Shown in pieces: positions 56,070-64,000 of a stretch of 64,000 nt of DNA. The stretch covers positions 9,247,662-9,311,661 of the forward strand of contig NC_062256.1 of NCBI RefSeq assembly GCF_905475465.1, written 5' to 3'. The position numbers and the translations under genes were made by a program. This stretch comes from Pieris napi. Taxonomy: Eukaryota > Arthropoda > Insecta > Lepidoptera > Pieridae. Position 1 is the stretch's first letter; every line of letters begins with the position of its first letter. The notes below the pieces were generated by a model, which saw only the letters and a program-made list of their open reading frames with translations, was not told the DNA's origin and did not search any database.

Positions 56070-56989
56070 ATAGTAAAAAAAGATTGTAAAGAAGTGCAAA
56101 AGTTCAAGACTAAATTTATAATTAAACAACAAATAATTTATAAACATAAATTCAATGAGAAGAAAAAGCAAATGTTAAGAAAAAACAAGATTATTAAAAC
56201 TAACGAGTTTTAGCCCATATATAACAGTGACAAAAATTAAAATAAATTTTCTATTAAGCATTTAATTAATTTAAAAATCCCACCTTTTTACAAGTTCTTT
56301 TCTATTCAAAGGGTAGTATCATTGCATCATCCTTTGTCACGGACACATATTAACAAATAATTTTAATATAATTTTACAACTAAATTAATATTCACACACC
56401 TTTGAATTTGCATCATTGAAAACGGCGTCTGAACTGCTTCATTATTAAAATAGTTACGACGTATTTCCCAAATAGGTGAATACTATTCTTTACATACAGT
56501 AAATCTAAATAAAAATGGAAACTATAGTGTCAACATTTTGTACGTGAGATTGATAACAATATTGGAAAAGCTATTTGTAACTTTTTTGTGCCCCTAATTT
56601 CAAAGTACTTTACGAACTTTTCTCTAACTCAATGTAAAGGTATGTGTAGATTATACTCAGTTCATTGTTCAGTACATTCACGTGGCAGTTTCGAAACTTT
56701 CCAGTACGCGCTTGATTTTAATCTGCGACGAGCTTATAGTGAGGAAGACCAATTTGTGAAGGATAAAGGAAATTCTTTGTCAATATTTTGTAAATGTGTA
56801 ATAAATGTTAGTTTATTAACTAGAGCTGCTGTTACCGTGTCATGAATCTGGCGATTGCTGGTGGCACTGTGGGGTTTTAGTGGTTAGGCACAGCAGCGAG
56901 TCCCACATAACCCTTCACCACGAGGCAACCATAACCATTTTCCCACGAAATAGAAAAATTAACAAGAGGTGAACATATGTTTTAATTCC

Positions 56990-57423
56990 TTGGCGTGTTA
57001 GTTCTAGACTATTATGAAGAGTGGCGTTGCCGGGGTTGATAATGACAAAGGAATGGTGCCTTTGAGATGTGGTGCTAGAGGCGATTGTCAGGCATACCAT
57101 GAACTGCAAAGCGCACCAATACATGGATCCTGACCGCACGGACTTGCCTGTCTACCATATGGCTACAACGAATTATATTATATTTCGGCCACACAATGCG
57201 CAGAGGCGATGCAAACTTGGAGAAACTGATCGTGGTTGGTATCACAGAAGACAGATCACGTGGGTTTCACCAACCAGGTGCACCGATCTAGGGAACTCAT
57301 CGTCCTCAAAACTGTACACTGTAAGAGAGGCGCTGGACAGAAATCGGTGGAAAATGATTGTCGGATGTTTCCTTACTGACCATGACGCTTCACATGATTG
57401 TTGCTTGCCAGGGAACTGGCTAT
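56990..57423 (+). pseudogene. RTE-like LINE ORF C-terminal relic with frameshift
   Basis: One frame reads YFGHTMRRGDANLEKLIVVG then ITEDRSRG. The next frame continues SPTRCTDLGNSSSSKLYTVR and EALDRNRWKMIV. Joined by a shift near 57250 these follow the 'YFGH--R----LE-LI--G---GKR-RGR-PTRW-D-------L--A-DR--WR-I' end of RTE-type LINEs. The frame 57069-57425 is open throughout but only its second half is in the ancestral frame. No catalytic region. Confidence 0.8.
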
Positions 57424-57429
57424 AAATTT

Positions 57430-57780
57430 TAATAGGCTTTAATTTAGGTAATTAGTAGGATAATAAGGTCACCCAGTGCCTTCATTATTAAAATATAAAT
57501 AAATTATGACGTTCGGCGCTTGTTACACGTAAAGTATTTACTGTGATTCGTCAGTTCAGTATTTGTTGATAGAAGTCTAGAAGTTCAATATTTATTACGT
57601 CAGTATATAGTTCGGTTTCTTGCTGAATACAACGTGTATTGGACACAGAGCTAAAAATTAAAGCTTGTGTGGCTATTATTTTAGCAATTTAAATAATTTA
57701 AGTTTAAAAAAAAGTTAAAAGAAATCGACGGTCAAAAAACTGGTACCTACAAAGATAAAGGTACACCCATTTAATTGGCC
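57430..57780. other. Noncoding stretch before the Harbinger fragment
   Basis: No exon was recognised. It may be the 5' part of the element whose transposase piece starts at 57781. Confidence 0.3.
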
Positions 57781-57927
57781 GAACTTAAACTACATAGCGA
57801 AATGGATGATTACGAAAATTTATTTCGAATGCCCGATATCTGCTTTGAAGAGCTTCTAACAATGGTAACACCATTATTAGAAGGTGTTCGTTCTAGAAAT
57901 CTATTATCAAATATTGACATTCATTAG
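57781..57927 (+). pseudogene. PIF/Harbinger transposase N-terminal fragment
   Basis: The frame reads ELKLHSEMDDYENLFRMPDI, then CFEELLTMVTPLLEG, ending at TAG 57925. 'EL---D---Y-N-LRM----F-ELL--V-P-L' is the conserved segment upstream of the DDE domain in PIF/Harbinger nucleases (HARBI1-like). The DDE residues are absent. It is a short dead fragment with no terminal repeats recognised nearby. Confidence 0.7.
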
Positions 57928-57965
57928 TACGCTAGTTACACGTTCAATGAATACCATGATATTAA

Positions 57966-58062
57966 AAAAATGATATGTGAAGATTTGTAATTGGCCCACA
58001 ATGTTATATTATATTTAATTATATCTATTTCTGTATAGTGCTGTGAATCTTCTGAATAAATA
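57966..58062 (+). repeat. Dispersed 3' tail, second copy at 46830-46920
   Basis: TGTGAAGATTTGTAATTGGC, CCACAATGTTATAT, then ATCTATTTCTGTATAGTGCT and GTGAATCTTCTGAATAAATA. Same order in the insertion that splits SINE B at 46.6-46.9 kb. Confidence 0.8.
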
Positions 58063-58173
58063 TATGAGTATTTATTGGCAAAACACTGTTACATTTCATG
58101 TAATAGGCGCCCAACTCGAAAAACAATTGAAAACGAAATCGTAACACGTATGAGTCTTATTTAAACACCCGTT

Positions 58174-58347
58174 ATGTTTTATCTAAGTGACAGGTCATAT
58201 TCACTTGGTCGATTTGACGTAGGTCGAGCGTGGCTTCGGCCGATTAGAGCGCTCGACCCAAACGGATTTGATTACGACGTTCAGACTGAGATTATTATAC
58301 CAAGACTAGTACAAACTGCCGCTTTATCTAGCTCCAGTTACGGCTAA
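58174..58347 (+). CDS. Short unrecognised ORF with protein-like composition
   Basis: ATG 58174 to TAA 58345, 57 codons, with LGRFDVGRAWLRPIRALDPN, then FDYDVQTEIIIPRLVQTAAL and SSSSYG. It is richer in Arg, Asp, Leu and Pro than AT-driven frames around it and is locally GC-rich. It follows the Harbinger fragment by 250 bp on the same strand and could be another transposon piece. No family was recognised. Confidence 0.3.
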   Translation: MFYLSDRSYSLGRFDVGRAWLRPIRALDPNGFDYDVQTEIIIPRLVQTAALSSSSYG

Positions 58348-58394
58348 GATACTGAATTTAATTTGGAGTAACTAACAAATAATAATCAAATCAA

Positions 58395-58720
58395 AATTTA
58401 TTTAGACATAGACGTATAATTTATTACAAACAAAAACACACACGCATAAACACATACTAACAATAATCAAAGAAAAAAAATAAATAAAAAATATAATGAG
58501 AGATATATAAAAAAGAAAAAAAAAAACCCTTTTCCCATTCGGTTCGTTTCAGTGTGTAATGCGTGTGTGCCCTGGCTCAGCATTATACTGAGGAGTAGAA
58601 TGTTCCACAGCGCTGGTCATTCTGCCAGAGACCACAGCAGCTAGTTTGCGCCTCAGTTGCAAAAAAAAATGTAATAGGTACTTAGTAGAAAAAAAATATT
58701 AGTAAAAGTCAACATTTAAA
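58395..58720 (-). mobile_element. Dispersed retroelement copy, related to 32870-33070
   Basis: AAAATTTATTTAGACATAGA, CTCAGCATTATACTGAGGAG, TGTTCCACAGCGCTGGTCAT and CCAGAGACCACAGCAGCTAG match the other copies. 3' end on minus strand (A/T-rich start). Confidence 0.65.
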
Positions 58721-58949
58721 AAAATTAAGATTAAATTTACATTTACCAATTCCGAAATCAATAATAATAATAAAACTATATTCATGACAGAAATATGGTT
58801 GGTAAAAAATTTATCTTACACTAGCCCCCACACTGGGGAGCCTCTGTGGGAACTAACAATTATTTCGTGGTACATGTTAAATAATTTTTTTGTAGAGTGA
58901 ATTTAGTGAGAATTTAGTGTATAATATATATAGAAACGGTCCAATTATA

Positions 58950-59356
58950 TTAGGTCCTTATGAAATTGGTGTTTTGTATAGGAGGATCAAAAAGTTTAAA
59001 TTAAATAGAATATATTTAATTAATCAAAGTATGTACTATTGCCATCTATGCACTTTTCCCTTTTTATATGTTCATTGTTCCCTTTACTACAAAAAACATT
59101 TGGTCGGAAATCAATAAAATCTTTGAAGGCAATTTCGACTGTCCCATCAGAGGTAAATTTTTTATGTTGCAAGATGTTATTTTTTATGTTGCAAGAAGTT
59201 AAATTTCGAAAATAATAGAATTGGAGCAAGGTCCGGGGAGTACGGTGGATGTCTTAGACATTCCAATTGAAACTCTTCTAATTTGGTAGCAGTCTGTTGT
59301 GCAGTGTGTGGTCTAGCGTTGTCGTGAAGCAGCAGTGGCCTAGAGCGGTTGACCGG
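58950..59356 (-). pseudogene. mariner transposase relic (C-terminal half) with one TIR
   Basis: The minus strand from 59356 reads PVNRSRPLLLHDNARPHTAQ, then QTATKLEEFQLECLRHPPYS and PDLAPILLFSKF. 'LLHDNARPH', 'HPPYSPDLAP' and a following 'LF' are the mariner DD34D hallmarks; the Asp of PYSPDLAP, near the third catalytic position region, is visible. A frameshift and stop near 59170-59230 follow. Then KKFTSDGTVEIAFKDFIDFR and KCIDGNSTYFD give the C-terminus. TTAGGTCCTTATGAAATTGG at 58950 after TA is a mariner-like terminal repeat. The N-terminal half and the other TIR are missing. Confidence 0.85.
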
Positions 59357-59825
59357 CCTTATTATTAGGTAATTTTTATTTAAAGCGGATCTGGGTCCAT
59401 TTTAAGAACTAGCCATAATGACCGATTGTTTTTATTAATGTGCTGTACAACATTGTCAGAAGGCTTGCGGAAGCATTCCAGGCCTTAATAATCGGCTAAG
59501 ATTTAAAGGACACAGTCAATTATACTAACATTAGACCAAAACGGTTTAATATTTATATTCTGTAACAGATACTTGACCATTGATAGAATTATGCATTTAT
59601 CTTAACTTTTCTATGATTTATTCTAGCAGTGACCGCCATCAAAACCGCCCGCCTCATAATAGACAGCTGTCAAAATGTCACGCTGCCCGATAAAATTAGC
59701 AGGTATTAAATGCCTGTCAACAGAAACAAAAAAGACAGCGGTATGCTTGGGTATTGGCCCGGCGATAAAATTATTATCTTAACTAAAAAATTATATTTTA
59801 GTTTCTTTGTAAGTATGCGATCAGC
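59357..59825. other. Noncoding stretch
   Basis: No recognised exon; it does not continue the mariner ORF upstream. Confidence 0.4.
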
Positions 59826-59827
59826 TT

Positions 59828-59935
59828 TTTGTACCCAATACAAGATTCATTGTGAATAAACATCCATTGGAGTACGATCGGGGTTCGAACTCGTTACCTC
59901 AGAGTTCATTCGCACGCTGTTCGGCCAATAGTACT
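59828..59935 (-). mobile_element. SINE family A head, truncated
   Basis: Inverted: CCATTGGAGTACGATCGGGG, GTTCGAACTCGTTACCTCAG, GCACGCTGTTCGGCCAATAG. Only the tRNA-related head is kept, strongly mutated. Confidence 0.5.
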
Positions 59936-59988
59936 CATAGTAAACTTAACAAGCCAAAATAGAATTTTTAAAGGTTAAGCTGTGATAG

Positions 59989-60210
59989 GGAGCATTCAAG
60001 TATTACGTAACGTATTTTGGGAGGGGGGGGGGTCCTTTTGTAAACCGTTACGATGCGGGACCGGGATTAAGCCACTAGGTGGTCACGAAACGTTTTACTA
60101 TAGTTGGGTACAGTACTGTACTTGGGTACTGAATAACGTTACGGCGAGTTACATGGGGGGGGGGGGTCAATAATCTCCAAAAATTGCGTTACGTAATACT
60201 TGAACGCTGC
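59989..60210. mobile_element. MITE with 24-bp TIRs and poly-G tracts, 222 bp
   Basis: The left end GGAGCATTCAAGTATTACGT (59989 on) and the inverse of the right end, GCAGCGTTCAAGTATTACGT (60210 back), are near-perfect inverted repeats extending to AACG. Inner parts also mirror (ATTTTGGGAGGGGG). Internal G tracts at about 60019-60032 and 60154-60166 are long. No coding potential. Confidence 0.85.
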
Positions 60211-60674
60211 CATACACGATAATTGACTGTAGGGTCAGTGTTAAAATAGTATTACAAGATTGATTTTATTTTATCGCTAATAGCACAACAAAGTTCGGCT
60301 GTATCTGTCTTTATAAGTGTACTTTAACTGTGCCGTGAGATGATCCCCAATGGCCCATAACGGATATATTTAGTTGCACACTGGCTGAAGTCACAAGAAT
60401 TGCATTATTTATAAGTTACTGTAAACATAGGAAATAAGGAAATATATAGAAAATAAAAAATTAAATAAGTCTGGAACCTAATAACTACCAAATATTCTAC
60501 AAAACCGAGACAACAAACCATCACGAATATTCCATATACTTAAATTATCTAACTGTTACTCGGCTAAATAAAACCAGTTCTAATAATAACGTACGTACTG
60601 GACCTGAATATATAAGTATACAGTGTATGTTCTCCTAAATTTATAAGGCCGTTGTTTCATTGATAATTTTCTTT

Positions 60675-60770
60675 GGCATTTTCTCACGATGTTTATCTTC
60701 CCCGGATTAGCAAGAGTGCACGTATACATTTTAATTAGTGCACAGCAAGCGATCGAACGCAGGGGTTGAG
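60675..60770 (-). mobile_element. SINE family A, very decayed
   Basis: Inverted: GGCATTTTCTCACGATGTTT, TTAGTGCACAGCAAGCGATC, GAACGCAGGGGTTGAG. Partial. Confidence 0.5.
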
Positions 60771-60970
60771 AAAGTATTATATTCAATATGCCAGTAATTC
60801 CTAAATAGATCTTTACAGGACTTTTTTTTGTATTTAAAAAATACAACATTTTTTTCTCTCTTCGTGTTTGTCTAGTGATTGTCACTTGTATTGTGTTTTA
60901 CTTATATATCAATATATCAGTGTGCGAGCGTTGGCAAGGTTTGGTAAATAATTAAGTAAACTTAAAAAAT

Positions 60971-61217
60971 AAATGGCACTAAAACCTTTTTAGCTCTGTG
61001 GCTTAGATTTCTGTATCTGTTTCTGGTGATCAGCCTCCTGTGCCTGACACACGCCGTTAACTTTTTGAGTTTAAAGCAAGCCGGTTTCCTCACGACGGTA
61101 AAGTTGAGAGAACAAATGCAGATATAAACAAAAAGTCCATTGGTGCATAACCGGGGATCGATCCGACGACCTCAGGGATGCGGGTCGCACTCTAAAGCCA
61201 CTAAGCCAACACTGCTC
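60971..61217 (-). mobile_element. SINE family A
   Basis: AATGGCACTAAAACCTTTTT, TGATCAGCCTCCTGTGCCTG, GCCGGTTTCCTCACGACGG, CCATTGGTGCATAACCGGGG and GATCGATCCGACGACCTCAG. Nearly complete, with a small deletion in the TGATCAT...CTAATAG part. Confidence 0.85.
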
Positions 61218-61219
61218 TA

Positions 61220-62740
61220 GATAAACTTTAAACCTTCGCTAATTCAAATTCAATAACTTCGTCTTGTACACAAGATCGAGAACAATATTGGAAAAATATA
61301 CTTGTTAATAAAAATGTAATGATTATAAAAATAATGGTGATTCATAAAATTGTATTAAAATTATTAAAAAGTTACTTTTTAAGTCCTTTAAAGATATTTT
61401 TGTAAATAAACTTGATTTGATGCAACTATATCAAATTCCATTGTTTACTACGCTTAAGATGAAAATTATATGAGCAATGTTATCTCGTACAAACAGATAC
61501 ACTTCAATGCACTTTGGAATGCAGTGTTTAATGTTATGCAACTCAACTGAACATTCGGCAATGGGTAGTGGATTCCGAGGAAGCATTTAGGATCCATCAT
61601 CTCGGACTGTATATACATAGCCTTAGCCGTCTGCTAAGCTTAACGTGACAGCTATATACAGCTTTGTTTTGAGGTCTTACGTTGAAACAAAAGAACAATT
61701 CGTCAAAGTAGGTATCACCAAGGAGTTTACATAACATTGTTTTGTAAAAGGCGGGAATTCTACACTCTATGGTATATTCTAATTCATGAAATGTCGTTAC
61801 CAGGCCATAAAATTATAAAAAAACATAAAAAAATTCATGAAATGACATAACAAACATGTTGTTTTATGAAGAAAGTCCTGTATTGTTGAATTAGATTTAT
61901 TCTAGCCTTGAGTTTATAAACAAATCTTAAAACTAATATATGAAGACAAGTAATTAATAATTAATAAATCAAATACCATTGAGAGTGTTATTTCATAAAA
62001 GTTCTTAAAAACAATTATTTTAATCTAATTCTTAATTATAATCCGAAAATATTGTAGCAAAAATTCTTCTTGTGTTAAATGACAAAAACTAATGAAAAAA
62101 ACTCGGGTTTTTCCACAGACTAACAAACACTCAATATTACAATTAAATAAAACGTCTATTTTGACATGATGAGCTATGAAAGAATATATATATAACTGTA
62201 CATAACACTACATCTTCTGTGTTGGTAGTGTTTATATTCGCAATAAACAATGGTGGATTTTCGCTCACCTTACCCTATAGGTTACCTATATTTAGAAATA
62301 GCTCCATACGAAACTATTTATAAATAAATAAAGTTAGTATTCACAATTTAATGTGGAAACAGAACACACATATTTCACTAAATATCATATCAGCGGATAT
62401 AATTATCTATATAATGCAAAATCATTATGTTGCAGTGCCCTAATCCCGTGTGCGAGTGGGATGATCGTCAACTGTCAACGGGACTTAGCTGCTCTACAGT
62501 CTCTGGCTTTCTGACTCTGTTATTACTGGGTAATCTTACCGCTTAAATACCCGGTCTGATTCGGATAATCTATGGTTTAGGTATACAATTTGGCGGCGTA
62601 AAGTAAAAAACAATAAGGTGCGTAGCACTTGGAAATTAGTTGCAAGGCTATTAAAAAAAATTAACAGCCCCGCTGAGTCTTTTGGCTTATATTACACAAA
62701 GTGTGACTCATTCTTGACTTTTTTTTAGGAATGATTAGAT
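61220..62740. other. Noncoding stretch
   Basis: AT-rich; no recognised exon or repeat. Confidence 0.4.
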
Positions 62741-63040
62741 CATCATGTAGTCCTTTTCATGAAAGAAGTCCCCTAGACGCGGCGCTGCAATCGCATGACT
62801 TAATGTTGCCATTTATGAGTAAAAAATTTACCTAATTTATTTACATTTAGCAGATGTAATTTATCAAATAATATTATTTTCTGCATACTTTGATAAAACA
62901 ATATTTCTGTTATGTAAAAAGTATATTTTTATTTACTTAAATTAGCGGTGTTCTACCTACTTACAGGGAAAAGATGAGAAAATAGGGTAAAGAAAAGCAA
63001 TACAATTTTTTATTCATAGTTTTATTGCATAATTGTTGGG

Positions 63041-63115
63041 TTACAATTTTTTTCGAAGTACACGCCGCTGTTATACCTTCGTTTGTAATTCTTGTTACAG
63101 TTTTCTATGACACAC
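63041..63115 (-). pseudogene. Second transposase-like exon, broken by an in-frame TAG
   Basis: After TTTAATTGCAG (minus strand, AG at 63117-63116) the frame set by the first exon reads GVS, then TAG at 63107-63105, then KTVTRITNEGITAACTSKKI. The 'TGVS-KTV-RI--EG' junction restores the expected helix-turn-helix reading. The stop and the loss of everything after about 63041 show a dead, internally deleted copy. Confidence 0.6.
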
Positions 63116-63316
63116 CTGCAATTAAATTATGAACAATTAAAAATAATAGTAACTTTAAGTTTATAATGCTTATATAATATGTAATATATGTTTTAATTTC
63201 AGTTACCTAGTTTCATAAGTTATGTATTTATTCAATTTTGTCGCAAAAACGAATTTATATCATAAAAGTCCCATCAATACAGCAAAAAATTACTAAATGG
63301 CAACTCTAAAAAGTAC

Positions 63317-63449
63317 CTGTTATGGCGGCAACTCTCTTCCGAACATCGTTTAGTGGTATTAAAACGCCTTGATTCTTATGTTCCGCTTCACACAACTCTT
63401 TCACCTTTAATATCATTTCTCGAGCCGAACTTTTTACAACTTTTGGCAT
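63317..63449 (-). pseudogene. Transposase-like first exon in the TIR element
   Basis: From ATG (63449-63447) the minus strand encodes MPKVVKSSAREMILKVKELC, then EAEHKNQGVLIPLNDVRKRV and AAIT plus one base before GTACTT. The pattern 'MPKV-K--REMI-K--E-----------PL--V--RVA-ITG' is an N-terminal helix-turn-helix-like segment of repeated insect IS630/Tc1-mariner-type ORFs, recognised from general memory. It is placed correctly for an element starting CAGTG. The next exon continues it but holds a stop. Confidence 0.6.
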
Positions 63450-63604
63450 TGTAATCAATCTTCAAAATGCATTAAGCTAGTTAAAAATTCACTAAAATCT
63501 ACCACAACAAACGAACTTGATAACATCGACGAATGACAACATTGCCGACCTGTCAAATTTAGTTCCAAAAATCACCGCGGGACTTCTTTCATGAAAAGCA
63601 CTGT

Positions 63605-64000
63605 ATACGCAAAACAAGTCGCCATCTTTTTTTATTTATTTATTTTTCTTTTGTGACGATTACTTTGATGCTTTACCTAGTAATTTTAACATTATCATGT
63701 ACGCTATTGTTCTTAGATTGTGCAAAAGAATAAAACTAAGCTTGATAATCTTTAGCATGGAAATTAATACAGACGAAAAATGCCTAACTCTCAAAGGGAC
63801 TCGGAAGACTATAAAATGTTTTTGTGCTTTAATTTGATTATGACGCATTAAACTGCTATCGCTATTAGAGATTTAATCAAATTGGAGTAGAAATAGTTAT
63901 AACGTATCTTTAAAGGTCACATCACAAATATTATCATATCAAATTAAATATTATATTTTATTCGACATTATCGTACTGGCCTTGTTCTGTAAGGATAATA
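63605..64000. other. Noncoding stretch at right edge
   Basis: No recognised feature; the frame at 63660-63848 is unsupported. Confidence 0.4.

Larger units (their letters stand above)
62748..63603 (-). mobile_element. Tc1/mariner-like TIR element, 856 bp, with transposase-like exon remnants
   Basis: The left end CTTTTCATGAAAGAAGTCCC (62753-62772) is the exact inverse of GGGACTTCTTTCATGAAAAG (63579-63598). The extreme right end is CACTG followed by TA, giving a CAGTG start on the minus strand as in Tc1/mariner; the left flank has TG where TA is expected. The element contains the gene fragment at 63041-63449. It is shorter than an autonomous copy. Confidence 0.75.

Noticed and set aside
60580..60885. 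101-codon minus-strand ORF
   Set aside because: It runs through a decayed SINE and AT-rich DNA; no motif or splice context.
1..64000. CRISPR array, bacterial operon or phage system
   Set aside because: No regularly spaced identical repeats with unique spacers, and codon use, introns and repeats are eukaryotic.

Overview
The window looks like nuclear DNA of a butterfly or moth: AT-rich, intron-bearing, and dense in degraded transposable elements. The tRNA-derived SINEs, the LINE 3' tails ending in a GGCGGTATCACTTAACATCAGG-type motif, and the short Helitrons ending in CTAG are of kinds that, as far as I recall, are common in Lepidoptera. No bacterial-type operon, CRISPR array or intact tRNA/rRNA gene is visible.

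One host gene is clear. A gamma/delta/zeta-type sarcoglycan (single-pass type II membrane protein of the dystrophin-associated complex) lies on the + strand in five exons: 39604-39829, 41128-41317, 42383-42575, 45409-45532 and 47373-47567. All splice phases are compatible, a TGA stop ends the frame, and a polyadenylation signal lies at 47883. The exons give 308 residues. The first coding exon, with the initiator Met, is further upstream; a phase-compatible but speculative candidate is at 16329-16393. Its introns carry SINEs, RTE- and jockey-like LINE relics, and a 1.46-kb inverted-repeat DNA transposon with an exact 7-bp target duplication. Weaker exon-like segments occur at 4141-4159 (short hydrophobic start plus GTAAGT donor), 13696-13854, 49581-49681 and 50391-50483 (acceptor, short ORF, downstream AATAAA).

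Layout. 1-11.2 kb: Helitron ends, LINE reverse-transcriptase 3' fragments, a PIF/Harbinger-like MITE with TAA duplications (8649-9314), a three-unit tandem repeat (9906-10327) and a longer LINE copy on the minus strand (10401-11160). 11.2-31 kb: mainly noncoding DNA with SINEs (one SINE inside another at 15.4-15.8 kb), a complete 407-bp Helitron (16516-16922), a TIR element (20065-20615) and LINE fragments. 31-39.4 kb: a perfect 109-bp-arm palindrome (31975-32221), a small mariner-type MITE (33703-33873), and a foldback with two equal 545-bp arms (36830-38079). 39.6-47.9 kb: the sarcoglycan gene. 48-64 kb: mostly transposon relics (RTE LINEs, a PIF/Harbinger transposase piece, a mariner transposase relic, MITEs) and, at the right end, an 856-bp TIR element with a spliced but stop-interrupted transposase-like 5' exon pair.

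Nothing amounts to a demonstrably new functional system. The strongest unusual signals are the two long hairpins, the TIR element with a cysteine-rich CXC-like ORF in a sarcoglycan intron, and the nested insertions that let relative ages be ordered.
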